The notes under the pieces were generated by a model, which was not told the DNA's origin, did not search any database, and saw only the letters and a program-made list of their open reading frames with translations. DNA of 64,000 bases from CAYVTV01 sp964454295 (lineage in GTDB: Bacteria > Bacteroidota > Bacteroidia > Bacteroidales > GCA-2748055). The stretch lies in assembly GCA_964454295.1 (NCBI GenBank), contig CAYVTV010000001.1, positions 1 to 64,000 of the forward strand. The letters run 5' to 3'. The position numbers and the translations under genes are program-made. This document shows, in pieces, positions 50,045-59,668 of this stretch (position 1 is its first letter; each line of letters opens with the position of its first letter).

Positions 50045-50938
50045 TTACTTAATTTCGTTGAATTTATATGCGATCATGAGTTCATGCGTTCCGGCGTTGA
50101 ATTTCCGTATTCCTGAAACGCCAATGTCATAAGCATAGCCGAAATAAAATTTCTCTTCATGGACATATCCCAGGAGTATGGATAATGCGTCTTTCGACCG
50201 GAATGAAAGGCCTCCCCAGACGAAGTCCTTGTAAACCACCCGGGTGGTAAGGTCAAACTGGAACACTTTAGGAGCTGTGCCTTTTATGATAATGGAAGGT
50301 TCGAGTTTGAATTCGCGGTTAATTTCGTATATGTATCCACCGGTAATATAGAAGTGACTTTTGAGTTTATTCAGTCCGTTTTTTTCTTCGAATATTCTCA
50401 GTGAGTTATTGAAGAGTTGTGTTACGGAGAATCCGCCGTAGAATTCTTCGGCATATACATAGGCGCCTATGGTTGCGTCAGGCACATAGGTGGAAAAAAC
50501 AACCGGCTGTATCGCTATATCCGCAGGATCCTTTGAAGTAAGCTGTGATCCGTCGATCTTGAATTGCATAATACCCAGTGAGAGGCCCATGGATAAACGG
50601 ATATCACGGTCCAGTGCAATATTGTAGGCATAGGTGCCGGAAAGCCCGGTACGGCTGGAAGGGCCCGTCACGTCATTATAGAAATATCCTCCATACCCCA
50701 TATCCAGCGTTGCATGAGGGCCATAGACACTAAGTGTGTTTGTCATCGGCGGATCAACCAGTCCTACCCACTGAAAACGGTGATTGGAGCGTATCTGGTA
50801 ATAGTTCTTCGTTCCTGCAACTGCCGGATTAATGATGAAATCATTAAACATATACTGGGTATAATGGGGATTCTGCTGAGCCAGCATACCTGTTGTACTC
50901 AGTATGATCATTAAGCTTATGTACACCAGTCTCTGCAT
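50045..50938 (-). CDS. PorP/SprF family type IX secretion outer-membrane protein
   Basis: A protein of 297 residues with a signal peptide (SLMIILSTTGMLAQ) and the family opening QNPHYTQYMFNDFIINPAVAGTKNYYQIRSNHRFQWVG (about 22-59). It is a predicted outer-membrane beta-barrel. SprF proteins help secrete or attach a partner SprB-like adhesin through the T9SS. The partner here is the 1887-residue gene directly upstream on the same strand, with only 3 nt between them. Confidence 0.92.
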   Translation of the reverse strand: MQRLVYISLMIILSTTGMLAQQNPHYTQYMFNDFIINPAVAGTKNYYQIRSNHRFQWVGLVDPPMTNTLSVYGPHATLDMGYGGYFYNDVTGPSSRTGLSGTYAYNIALDRDIRLSMGLSLGIMQFKIDGSQLTSKDPADIAIQPVVFSTYVPDATIGAYVYAEEFYGGFSVTQLFNNSLRIFEEKNGLNKLKSHFYITGGYIYEINREFKLEPSIIIKGTAPKVFQFDLTTRVVYKDFVWGGLSFRSKDALSILLGYVHEEKFYFGYAYDIGVSGIRKFNAGTHELMIAYKFNEIK

Positions 50939-50941
50939 GGC

Positions 50942-53900
50942 TTATCTGATTATGGTCAAAGGACCGGTTAATGCGCTGGCACCTTTATAGGGTATTACAA
51001 CATAGTAATACGTTCCGATGGGTACTTTCTTCCCTTTATGATATCCGTCCCAACGCTTACCGGCAGTATATCCTTTTGAGCTGAATAACTTTTCTCCCCA
51101 GCGGTTGAATACTTCCACTAAAATATCAGGATAATATTCAGCATTGTCAATATCCCAGAAATCGTTTATTCCGTCATCATTAGGGGAGAATGAACTATAG
51201 ATGACAATGTTTTCTATGATGGTAATGGTAACCGTGTCGTTTTCAACACAGCCGTGTTCATCCACTGCTGTTACCACATAGGTCTGGCTTGCAGGCGGCG
51301 CTGCCACCGGGTCGGGGGTTATAGTATTATCAAGACCTGTTGCAGGATTCCATTGATAGCTTACATACGGACCGCCTGTGGCATTCAGGTTTACAGGGTT
51401 GTTTTTAATAACGGTGGTGTCATTACCTGCAGAAAGTCCCAGCTTGGGGTATATTCCAATAGTTATGGTGTCGGTATCATAGCAATCGTTCGTTCCCACT
51501 GCTGTGAGAATATAACTTACTTCGCTTGTTACTGTGACTGCCGGATTGGGTATGCCCGGGTTGCTGAGTCCTTCTGCGGGCGACCATGAGAAGATACTTC
51601 CGCCCTGTCCGTCGAGTATTATTGTACTGCCTTCACAAACAATGGTATCGGCACCGGCAGATGCCGTTACGTTCGTTTTGGCCGGCATAGTTATTATCTC
51701 AGTGGTTTCGCAGCCGTTCTGGTCGGTAACTGTCAGTGTGTAGCTGCCGGCATCCAGGCCGGAACGATCTTTTGTGACAGGTCCGTCAGCCCACTGGTAT
51801 GACATGGTCCCCGTTCCCCCGGTTACAGTTATTATTACCTCTCCGTCAGGACTATATCTGTTGCAGGTTGCAGAAGTAATATCACTTAAAATATCAAGAG
51901 GTAATGGCTCATATACGCTTACTATATCTGTGAAATATCTGCCCGATTCTTCTTTCACTGCAATATAATATGTCCCCGGAGCCAGGCCGGCAAACTCATT
52001 ATTGGCATGCCAGGTGAGGCTGTCATCAATGGAATATTCAACAGGACCTGTGGCATCGTTTACGGTGATGAGGATCACCGCGTCGTCATATCCGTTACAT
52101 GTGGACGCGGTTATCGATAGGGTTACATCAAGGGAGGGAACAGAGCTTATGGTGACAGGCTGTATATAGGTGCAGTTGTTGCCATCTCTCACTATCACGT
52201 CATAAATGCCGGCTTCGAGTCCTGTATAGCTGGTCTGGGAGGTAAACGGACCAGCCATGCCGTTGATGGAAAATTCGTAACTGCCTGTTCCGCCGGCAAC
52301 ATTGGAAATAGTTATGCTTCCCTGTTTAAATTCATTATACCAGGGAGTGCCTGTTATGGTGGCCGTGATCTGGTCAGGCTGGTTAATAGTCACTTCACCG
52401 GAGTTCAGGGTACAGTTATTTGCATCCTTCGCTGTTACTATATAGGTTCCGCCTCCCATGCCCGTAAATATTCCGTCGGCCTGCCAGCTGATGCCATCGT
52501 ATGAATACTGTATGGCTCCGGTTCCGCCGCTGACTTCATATGCCAGGGATCCGTTCAGGTTCCCAAAGCAGTCGGTGACATCAGTTGAGGCCTCGGCAAC
52601 CGGCGTCAGCGGAGCCGGGTCTGTCAGCACTACCGGGGCATCAACTGCCTCACATGCGCTGTTGTCTTTTACAAGGGGGGTATAAGTGCCGGGACCGATG
52701 TTGCTGAAATCAGAACCGGGCAGGAAACTTACTCCGTTGTCAATGCTGTATGTAAATGTTGGGGTACCGCCTGATGCATAAATGCTTATGGTTCCGTTTG
52801 CATCTCCGGTGCAGCTTATATCTGTCCATCTGACAGAATCAATACTTAGCAGAGCGGGTTCATTTATGGTAACGGGGCTGCTTTCAACAGGACCGCAGCC
52901 TTCATTGTCCGTTATGCTGACTGTATATGTTCCCTGGGCCAACGCAGTGAATAATCCGTCGTTATTAAACTCTGCCGAAGGATTAAGTGTAAAGGTATAT
53001 GGGGATGTGCCTCCTGCTGCAATTACCGTTATGGTCCCGTTATCATCGCCGCTGCAGCTTATATCTTCTTTGGTAAGGGAAGAGATGACCAGGGGATCGG
53101 GTTCAGAGATATTGAAGATGCTGTCTTTTATGCAGTTGTTATCATCCATGATGGTAAGGGTGTGGTTACCTGCGGCCAGGCCGGTAAAGGTGCTGTCAGC
53201 CTGGAATGTTCCCCCGTTAATACGGTAAACAATACTGCCGGTACCACCGCTTGCTACAGCACTGACTGCACCGGTTGAATCTCCTGTACAGCCGGTAACA
53301 TCAGTGACAGTGAAAGAGGTGAAGATCAAGGGGGCAGGGTGGTTAATATACACTACTGTATCATTTATACAGTTGTTTTCGTCCGAAATGGTTATGGTAT
53401 GGTTTCCTCCGCTGACTCCTGTAAATATTCCGGTGGTATTTGGTATTCCTTCGTCAAGGCTGTAGCTTTTACTTCCTGTTCCTCCTGAGGCTTCAATGAC
53501 TATTTGTCCGTTAAGGCTTGTATAACATACTGTTACGTCGGTCTGTGCGTAATCGTCTATGCGTATGGGTGAAGGCTGACTTATATTATTCAGGTTTCCG
53601 GTTGCCATACATTCATTAAAATCCTTAACGACTGTCTGGTAGGAACCCGCCGGAAGGTTATTGAAAATGGGAGAAGAAGACCAGGTTAGCCCCCCGTCAA
53701 TGGAATACTGATATGGGGTAACACCGCCGTTCACATTAAGTATCCGTATTTCTCCCATGGTATCGCCATGGCATAGGTTACCGTCGATACGTATTTCGGA
53801 GGTTATCAGCAGTTTATCAGGTTCATCGATGGTGATCACGTCTGTTTTAATGCAGGAGTTATTATCTCTGACATATACAGTATATGTGTTTTTAGATAAG

Positions 53901-56605
53901 TTGTTGAAAATATTGGAAGCCTGGTAAGTTATTCCGTTTCTGGAATACTGGTAAGGAGGTGTGCCACCTGAAGCGGTTACCGTTATAGTTCCGTTACCCT
54001 GACCATTGCAAACCACATCTGTTTTGGCGAGTGACATTTGTAACGGATCGGGTTCAGTTATTGTTGCCATCGGGGTATATGAGGCGATGCAGGAGTTGGC
54101 GTCGGTAATGGAGAGGTTATACTCTCCCGGTGCCAGGCCGGTGATATCTTTGTCCGGGGAGGTGAATCCGTCCGGTCCTGTCCATGAATAGGTATAAGGT
54201 GTGGTTCCACCGGTAACATTTATATATACAGAGCCGTTTTTATCGCCATAGCAGGAAACGGACAGTTTTGAAGAGCCGTCAGTTGATGCTTCCAGCGGGT
54301 CGGGCTGGGTGATGGTGAGCGTTCCGGTGGTTTTCTGGGGGCAGGTGTTATCGTCGGTGACACTTACGGTATAGTCGCCCGGACCCCTTCCGGTAAATGT
54401 TCCCGAGGTATTTGTAATGGCTGTGGGGTTTAGGGTATAGTGCAGGGTTCCTGTTCCCCCGTTTGCGGTAACACTGATTATCCCGTTGGCAGCTCCGTTG
54501 CAGGTGATATGGGTCAGCGCGGGCGGGTTAAGGGTAATGTCGGGCGGGTTAACGATATTGATAGCCGGGGTGACAGCCGGTGCACATCCTTTGGTGTCGG
54601 TGACGGTAATGGTATAGGAGCCTTCCGACAGCCCGGTAAAGTCGCCATCGGGCCTGGAGTCGGCACCCGGGTTGAGGGTATATGTCAGGGGAGCATTACC
54701 GCCGGAGGCGGTGACATGAATTTCACCGTTATTGAAATTGAAGCAGGTGATATCCGAGAAAGTGGTGCCGGTAATGGTTATGGGACCGGGCTGGGTGATG
54801 TTGAACGGAATGCTTGCTACGGGTCCGCAGGAGTTGGCATCGGTAAGGCTAATGGTATAATTGCCGGGAGCGAGTCCGGTGAATAGTCCGTCGTCGTTGA
54901 ACGTTCCCCCGGGGCTAAGGGTAAAGCGGTAAGGTGTTGTTCCCCCGGAAGCGGCAACGGTGATGGTTCCGTCGTTCACGCCAGAACAAGAGGCGTTGGT
55001 GGAAGTCTGCAGGGTATACTGGAGCGGGTCGGGCTGGGTGATGGTGAGCGTTCCGGTGGTTTTCTGGGGGCAGGTGTTATCGTCGGTGACACTTACGGTA
55101 TAGTCGCCCGGACCCCTTCCGGTAAATGTTCCCGAGGTATTTGTAATGGCTGTGGGGTTTAGGGTATAGTGCAGGGTTCCTGTTCCCCCGTTTGCGGTAA
55201 CACTGATTATCCCGTTGGCAGCTCCGTTGCAGGTGATATGGGTCAGCGCGGGCGGGTTAAGGGTAATGTCGGGCGGGTTAACGATATTGATAGCCGGGGT
55301 GACAGCCGGTGCACATCCTTTGGTGTCGGTGACGGTAATGGTATAGGAGCCTTCCGACAGCCCGGTAAAGTCGCCATCGGGCCTGGAGTCGGCACCCGGG
55401 TTGAGGGTATATGTCAGGGGAGCATTACCGCCGGAGGCGGTGACATGAATTTCACCGTTATTGAAATTGAAGCAGGTGATATCCGAGAAAGTGGTGCCGG
55501 TAATGGTTATGGGACCGGGCTGGGTGATGTTGAACGGAATGCTTGCTACGGGTCCGCAGGAGTTGGCATCGGTAAGGCTAATGGTATAATTGCCGGGAGC
55601 GAGTCCGGTGAATAGTCCGTCGTCGTTGAACGTTCCCCCGGGGCTAAGGGTAAAGCGGTAAGGTGTTGTTCCCCCGGAAGCGGCAACGGTGATGGTTCCG
55701 TCGTTCACGCCAGAACAAGAGGCGTTGGTGGAAGTCTGCAGCGTATACTGGAGCGGGTCGGGTTGTGTGATGGTCAGGGGAATGCTGGTAGCAGAAGGGC
55801 AGGTATTACCGTCGGTGACTTCAACCGTGTAGGTGTTGGGGCCAAGATCTGTAAAGTGACCGGTTTGATTGGATGTTCCACCCGGAGATATTATATATGT
55901 ATAAGTGCCTGTCCCTCCTGATGCCCCGATAGTTATCGTTCCGTTATTCGCCCCGTTACAGGTGATATTGGTTTTGTTCTCCGAAGTAATACTTATCGGA
56001 TCAGGATCAGTGAAAGTAAGTATATCGGTTGAGTCTTTACTCAGACAGCCTGTTGCATCTGAAACCACAACACGGTAGTTTCCCGGGCTGCGATCTTCAA
56101 ATGATCCGGTAATAGTTGAAAGGCCGTCAGGTTTAAGCAGGAAATTATAACTACCGGACTCTCCTGATGCTGTAACATTAATTTTTCCGTCGGCAAAACC
56201 TGTACAACTTATGGGGGTTAGAATAACAGATGTGATTTGAATGGGTGGCGGCTGACTAACCGTTCTGTTCCTGAAGTCATTCATTGAGTTATTATCCTCC
56301 ACAATACATAAATATGTGCCGGCGGATACATCCGTGAACGTATAGACTGTATCACTTGTTTGCGGGGATGAACGAGGCACTCCTCCTTTAATAATATAAT
56401 AATAATAAGGTTTTGCCCCTCCGGTGATTGAAAAGGTAACAGTTCCCGTTGCACTACCGTTACAATCGGCAGGAGTAGTAGTGACGTCGATAATTACAGG
56501 TTGAGAGAACAGGGATGTACTAACCGGCGCAAGACTTATTACTAAGATCAGTTGAAAAAGCAGTTTCATTTTCAGTTTTTCAGATACAGAGGTGCTGTTA
56601 ATCAA
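50942..56605 (-). CDS. Giant SprB-repeat adhesin with gliding-motility C-terminal domain
   Basis: A protein of 1887 residues. After a signal peptide (LLFQLILVISLAPVSTSLFS) come about seventeen SprB-type repeats of some 75-85 residues, each with an ITCNGxxNGTIT core, a GGTxPYTY strand and an NxYTVxVTDxNxC end. The cysteines would form one disulfide per repeat. Near the C-terminus are two looser Ig-like repeats (GADTIVCEGSTIILDGQG) and a CHU_C type B sorting domain (FSPNDDGINDFWDI, VEVFNRWGEKLFSSKGY, KVPIGTYYYVV). It should be secreted by the T9SS with the SprF-like partner downstream. A 729-bp segment is duplicated in tandem. Role: adhesion or gliding, inferred. Confidence 0.92.
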   Translation of the reverse strand: MINSTSVSEKLKMKLLFQLILVISLAPVSTSLFSQPVIIDVTTTPADCNGSATGTVTFSITGGAKPYYYYIIKGGVPRSSPQTSDTVYTFTDVSAGTYLCIVEDNNSMNDFRNRTVSQPPPIQITSVILTPISCTGFADGKINVTASGESGSYNFLLKPDGLSTITGSFEDRSPGNYRVVVSDATGCLSKDSTDILTFTDPDPISITSENKTNITCNGANNGTITIGASGGTGTYTYIISPGGTSNQTGHFTDLGPNTYTVEVTDGNTCPSATSIPLTITQPDPLQYTLQTSTNASCSGVNDGTITVAASGGTTPYRFTLSPGGTFNDDGLFTGLAPGNYTISLTDANSCGPVASIPFNITQPGPITITGTTFSDITCFNFNNGEIHVTASGGNAPLTYTLNPGADSRPDGDFTGLSEGSYTITVTDTKGCAPAVTPAINIVNPPDITLNPPALTHITCNGAANGIISVTANGGTGTLHYTLNPTAITNTSGTFTGRGPGDYTVSVTDDNTCPQKTTGTLTITQPDPLQYTLQTSTNASCSGVNDGTITVAASGGTTPYRFTLSPGGTFNDDGLFTGLAPGNYTISLTDANSCGPVASIPFNITQPGPITITGTTFSDITCFNFNNGEIHVTASGGNAPLTYTLNPGADSRPDGDFTGLSEGSYTITVTDTKGCAPAVTPAINIVNPPDITLNPPALTHITCNGAANGIISVTANGGTGTLHYTLNPTAITNTSGTFTGRGPGDYTVSVTDDNTCPQKTTGTLTITQPDPLEASTDGSSKLSVSCYGDKNGSVYINVTGGTTPYTYSWTGPDGFTSPDKDITGLAPGEYNLSITDANSCIASYTPMATITEPDPLQMSLAKTDVVCNGQGNGTITVTASGGTPPYQYSRNGITYQASNIFNNLSKNTYTVYVRDNNSCIKTDVITIDEPDKLLITSEIRIDGNLCHGDTMGEIRILNVNGGVTPYQYSIDGGLTWSSSPIFNNLPAGSYQTVVKDFNECMATGNLNNISQPSPIRIDDYAQTDVTVCYTSLNGQIVIEASGGTGSKSYSLDEGIPNTTGIFTGVSGGNHTITISDENNCINDTVVYINHPAPLIFTSFTVTDVTGCTGDSTGAVSAVASGGTGSIVYRINGGTFQADSTFTGLAAGNHTLTIMDDNNCIKDSIFNISEPDPLVISSLTKEDISCSGDDNGTITVIAAGGTSPYTFTLNPSAEFNNDGLFTALAQGTYTVSITDNEGCGPVESSPVTINEPALLSIDSVRWTDISCTGDANGTISIYASGGTPTFTYSIDNGVSFLPGSDFSNIGPGTYTPLVKDNSACEAVDAPVVLTDPAPLTPVAEASTDVTDCFGNLNGSLAYEVSGGTGAIQYSYDGISWQADGIFTGMGGGTYIVTAKDANNCTLNSGEVTINQPDQITATITGTPWYNEFKQGSITISNVAGGTGSYEFSINGMAGPFTSQTSYTGLEAGIYDVIVRDGNNCTYIQPVTISSVPSLDVTLSITASTCNGYDDAVILITVNDATGPVEYSIDDSLTWHANNEFAGLAPGTYYIAVKEESGRYFTDIVSVYEPLPLDILSDITSATCNRYSPDGEVIITVTGGTGTMSYQWADGPVTKDRSGLDAGSYTLTVTDQNGCETTEIITMPAKTNVTASAGADTIVCEGSTIILDGQGGSIFSWSPAEGLSNPGIPNPAVTVTSEVSYILTAVGTNDCYDTDTITIGIYPKLGLSAGNDTTVIKNNPVNLNATGGPYVSYQWNPATGLDNTITPDPVAAPPASQTYVVTAVDEHGCVENDTVTITIIENIVIYSSFSPNDDGINDFWDIDNAEYYPDILVEVFNRWGEKLFSSKGYTAGKRWDGYHKGKKVPIGTYYYVVIPYKGASALTGPLTIIR
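54295..55752 (-). repeat. 729-bp tandem duplication inside the adhesin gene
   Basis: Copy one (54295-55023) and copy two (55024-55752) agree at every position I compared except 55013/55742, where the change is silent (ACC versus ACG, Thr). The unit codes for 243 residues, exactly three SprB repeats, so the frame and repeat phase are preserved. Such identity points to a very recent duplication or gene conversion. Confidence 0.95.
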
Positions 56606-56770
56606 ATAAATATACGGGTTAAAATAAAAATAGGTTGCATAGTTTGTAAAATCTTTGACGAAAAATCACACACTACATTATGTAATATTATTACATCTTC
56701 AAGAAAATCAAAGGAATAAAGGTATTTTGAAATGTTATTAAAAAAAACAGGTAAATGATGATTTCCGGCA

Positions 56771-57982
56771 CTATTTATTAACAATTATGCGTTTTACCGG
56801 GTAATAAGCAGTCAGGAAACCGATAGCCAGTACTGTCAGCCAGATAAGAAAGATGTCGGGTAAGTGGATATCTACGGGGTAAGCGTCAATAACAAAAGAT
56901 CCGCTTCCTCCCAGTTTAACGGGTTCAAATTTTTCCTGGATAAAGCAGATTATCAGGCCCAGGATGAGTCCTGTTGTGGAGCCGGTAATGGAGATAAGCC
57001 ATCCTTCCACCAGGAATATTTTTCTGATAAGAGAGTTATTGGCCCCAAGGTTACGAAGTGTGGTGATATCGTTTTTCTTGTCGATGATAAGCATTGACAG
57101 GGAAGCTATTATGTTGAAGGATGCTATTAGCAGAATGAGAATGAGGATAAAGAATATAGCCCATTTTTCAGATTTCATGATACGGTAAAACAGTTCATTC
57201 TGCTGATAGCGGGTAAGCACATTGAAGTTTTCGCCGGTAATACTACTGATGGTTGTCTGCAGTGATTTTTTATCCATTCTGTTATCCAGTTTAACTTCCA
57301 GGGCTGTGACTTCAGCAGGGTATTCCATCAGGTTTCTGAGTACCTCCAGGGGAAGAATTATATATTTTGAATCGTAATCCTGTTCTATGCCAAAAATACC
57401 TGAAGGCCAGATCAGGTAGCGATTGAAGGAGGCCAGTGGGTTTGCCGGGTTTACCCGGCCTGTTCTTTTGGGCATATGGATTATCAGAGGACTAGTTAAT
57501 GTAAGTCCTACTTTCAGAAACCATGCCACTCCCTGTCCTAATACTGCCATGGCAACATTTTCCTTATAGAGAAGGAAATTTCCGTCAACGATCATAGTAT
57601 CGATACCGTTCACATAAACATATGCTGAATCAACTCCTTTTAGGGTAGCGATATATTGTCGTTCATCATAGCGTATAAGGGCATTTTCTTCGAGGACTTC
57701 GGATATGGCAACTACTCCGGGGATTTCAAGAATTTTATCTTTCCCTGCATCGGCAGGGTGGAACACCTTTCCTTCCTTAACAGTAATTTTAATATCGGGA
57801 TCGAAAGAACTGATAAGGGATTTGATCAGTCCGTCGAAACCATTGAAGACAGAGAGCACGACTACTAGCGCCATGGTTCCGGTAGCCACACCCAATATGG
57901 ATACCAGTGAGATGATATTTATAGCATTCCGGCTTTTTCTGGATGCCAGGTATCGTTTGGCTATATAAAAGGGGAAGTGCAT
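56771..57982 (-). CDS. LolC/LolE-like ABC transporter permease (FtsX family)
   Basis: A protein of 403 residues with the MacB/LolCE layout. There is one N-terminal transmembrane helix (FYIAKRYLASRKSRNAINIISLVSILGVATGTMALVVVLSVFNGF), a periplasmic domain of about 200 residues, and three C-terminal helices in the FtsX domain (WAIFFILILILLIASFNIIASLSMLIIDKKNDITTLRNLGA). It should form the membrane part of a transporter that lifts lipoproteins out of the inner membrane. No ATPase gene is adjacent. It follows the methyltransferase by 5 nt in an rbfA-methyltransferase-permease operon. Confidence 0.88.
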   Translation of the reverse strand: MHFPFYIAKRYLASRKSRNAINIISLVSILGVATGTMALVVVLSVFNGFDGLIKSLISSFDPDIKITVKEGKVFHPADAGKDKILEIPGVVAISEVLEENALIRYDERQYIATLKGVDSAYVYVNGIDTMIVDGNFLLYKENVAMAVLGQGVAWFLKVGLTLTSPLIIHMPKRTGRVNPANPLASFNRYLIWPSGIFGIEQDYDSKYIILPLEVLRNLMEYPAEVTALEVKLDNRMDKKSLQTTISSITGENFNVLTRYQQNELFYRIMKSEKWAIFFILILILLIASFNIIASLSMLIIDKKNDITTLRNLGANNSLIRKIFLVEGWLISITGSTTGLILGLIICFIQEKFEPVKLGGSGSFVIDAYPVDIHLPDIFLIWLTVLAIGFLTAYYPVKRIIVNK

Positions 57983-57987
57983 TTGCC

Positions 57988-58797
57988 TTATTTTATGGCT
58001 TTTACAATAAGTCCTGTTCCTGATCTATGAGTTATCAGTACATCTGCCAGATTCAACAAAAGGCAGAACGGAAATACAAATATATAGTAAAAGGGAAGAA
58101 CAAGGTAAAAGAAAGGTGAGATGTTCAGCATAGTAACCGGATATTTCATTGAGAGTTTCCAGGATAAGTTTCCCGGTTTTCCATAGGTAAAGCGGGATTG
58201 GATATTCTGAAAACCTGCTTCGGCAAGTTTATTTTCCATATCATTCATATTATACCCGTTCCTAACATGTTCTTCAATGAAAGACAGGTCTCCCTCCTCA
58301 TGTACATCGGATCCTCCCTGGTCAGAAGGAGTAGAGATAAGCAATATCCCTCCTTCTTTTAATGAGTTGCAGAAATTATGAAATACGGCATGGTCGTCTT
58401 CAATATGTTCCATCACGTCAACGGATAAGATCAGGTTAAATCTGCCGGGATCCTGAAAACGGGTAAGATCGGCTTTCATGAACGACATTTTACCCGATAA
58501 TCCGCTGGCTATGGCAAATGCGTTACAGTCATCCACCTGTTCTTCCTTGATGTCAACACCTGTAACGGTTCCATTTCTGAACTTACGGGCCATGTACCAG
58601 GAATATTGTCCAAAACCTGATCCGGCATCGAGGATTTCCGGTGAGGAGGATAATACAGATATCATGGAACGTATTTCTTTCCTGATATGCCAGCTTCTTA
58701 ACAACAGTACATTCAGCAGGTTATAAAACAATATACGCAACAAAGGATGAGTGTTGAATATTTTTCCCAGGCGTTGTTTTATCGGATCATAATGCAT
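57988..58797 (-). CDS. Class I SAM-dependent methyltransferase
   Basis: A protein of 269 residues. ILDAGSGFGQYSWYMARKF (about 55-73) is SAM-binding motif I, VTGVDIKEEQVDDC (about 77-90) motif II, and LILSVDVMEHIEDDHAVFHNFC (about 120-141) the post-II acidic loop. A hydrophobic C-terminal segment (FFYLVLPFYYIFVFPFCLLLNL) suggests membrane association, so a lipid-like or quinone-like substrate is possible. It sits between rbfA and the permease with gaps of 5-6 nt. Substrate unknown. Confidence 0.88.
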   Translation of the reverse strand: MHYDPIKQRLGKIFNTHPLLRILFYNLLNVLLLRSWHIRKEIRSMISVLSSSPEILDAGSGFGQYSWYMARKFRNGTVTGVDIKEEQVDDCNAFAIASGLSGKMSFMKADLTRFQDPGRFNLILSVDVMEHIEDDHAVFHNFCNSLKEGGILLISTPSDQGGSDVHEEGDLSFIEEHVRNGYNMNDMENKLAEAGFQNIQSRFTYGKPGNLSWKLSMKYPVTMLNISPFFYLVLPFYYIFVFPFCLLLNLADVLITHRSGTGLIVKAIK

Positions 58798-58803
58798 ACA
58801 ACA

Positions 58804-59145
58804 CTATTTCAGCAGGTTATCAATTTTTTCGATATAATCGAGGCTGTCGTCGATGAAGAAAGATAATTCGGGTATAATTCTAAGCTGGTTTTTAACCTGT
58901 GAACCCAAAGAGTGCCTGATGGTGCCTGAATGTTCCTTAATGATCTGCAGTATGTTTTCACCGGGTTTAACGGGAAAGATGCTGAGGTAGATCTTTGCCA
59001 CACTCAGATCGGGACTTATTCTTACCACGGTAACCGTGATGATCTTGTTGCCGAAAAGAGTGCTGTTCCTTTGAAAATAGCTTCCCAGTTCTTTCTGCAG
59101 GAGTCTTGATACTTTACGTTGTCTTGTTGTTTCAGTAAAATCCAT
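58804..59145 (-). CDS. rbfA: Ribosome-binding factor A
   Basis: A protein of 113 residues with the RbfA KH-like fold: TRQRKVSRLLQKELGSYFQ at the start, VTVVRISPDLSVAKIYLSIFP (about 39-59) and the ending LRIIPELSFFIDDSLDYIEKIDNLL. It binds the 30S subunit during maturation of 16S rRNA and aids growth in the cold. It is the first gene of a minus-strand operon. A long hairpin begins 20 bases upstream. Confidence 0.93.
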   Translation of the reverse strand: MDFTETTRQRKVSRLLQKELGSYFQRNSTLFGNKIITVTVVRISPDLSVAKIYLSIFPVKPGENILQIIKEHSGTIRHSLGSQVKNQLRIIPELSFFIDDSLDYIEKIDNLLK

Positions 59146-59165
59146 TGTGATATATTAAAATAAAT

Positions 59166-59290
59166 GCACCTCGAAAAACCTCCAACTTCTGGGTTATACA
59201 AAATTTGTAAAGTCCTCATTCCGACGAAAATTGTCGGAACTCCGGCTTTACAAATTTTGCAAGCCTTGAATTTGGAGTTTTTAGAGGTGC
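59166..59290. repeat. 125-bp near-perfect hairpin element
   Basis: GCACCTCGAAAAACCTCC at the left pairs with GGAGTTTTTAGAGGTGC at the right. Inner parts (ACAAAATTTGTAAAG with CTTTACAAATTTTG) and the centre TTCCGAC-GAAAATT-GTCGGAA also pair. The whole segment is one long stem with few mismatches. It has the size of a miniature inverted-repeat element; no target-site duplication is obvious. Confidence 0.85.
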
Positions 59291-59345
59291 CCTTAATAAG
59301 GAAAGATGTAAAATTAAGATTTTTACGGAACATTTTATAGTTTTG

Positions 59346-59424
59346 TACTTTGCATCCGGAAGTTCGTATAAATAAAAATTAAACGCAAAGGCAAATCTGC
59401 GCCTTTGCACCTTTGCGTTTTTTT
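59346..59424 (+). ncRNA. Candidate small RNA ending in a T-run stem
   Basis: A TACTTTG box at 59346-59352 could start a transcript near 59360. AACGCAAAGG (59382-59391) pairs with CCTTTGCGTT (59410-59419) and is followed by a T-run, giving a possible intrinsic terminator and a product of about 65 nt. The stem words also occur as debris in other genomes (CGCAAAGG repeats), so chance structure is possible. Confidence 0.3.
59382..59424 (+). terminator. Possible intrinsic terminator
   Basis: A perfect 10-bp stem, AACGCAAAGG with CCTTTGCGTT, and an 18-base loop are followed by a run of T. Intrinsic terminators are less regular in Bacteroidota, so this is tentative. Confidence 0.4.
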
Positions 59425-59668
59425 AATTTAACGAACTATTAGTAACTACTCAGGTATTTAGGCTATAGGTATTTAGGCTTTAGGAATATAGTTGCATGTA
59501 ATAAATGGCTTGTTTAAACTTCCGAAGAGACATACTTGATAAGAAAATATTGAACAAGAAAAAGTGTCAGGCGTCTGGACCAGATTTTGTAACGGCATTC
59601 TAAAAGCCTTCAGTCTTCAGTCTAAATAACCTGAATAGTTACAACAATTAAAATAAAATATATTATAC

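Larger units (their letters stand above)
59146..59668. other. 523-base gap with hairpin element, possible small RNA and direct repeats
   Basis: No protein gene is supported. In order it has a 125-base near-perfect hairpin (59166-59290), a -7-like TACTTTG (59346-59352), a GC stem with T-run (59382-59424), TAACGAACTATTA (59429-59441), and the direct words GGTATTTAGGCT at 59453 and 59467. The trpS promoter should lie in the last 100 bases but has no clear TAnnTTTG box. Confidence 0.6.

Noticed and set aside
54440..55615. Two identical plus-strand ORFs of 148 codons opposite the adhesin gene
   Set aside because: They are antisense shadows of the 729-bp duplicated segment, with no start signal or recognisable protein.
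56602..56784. Minus-strand ORF of 60 codons between the adhesin and the permease
   Set aside because: It has no recognisable domain and lies across an AT-rich upstream region more likely to hold the adhesin promoter.
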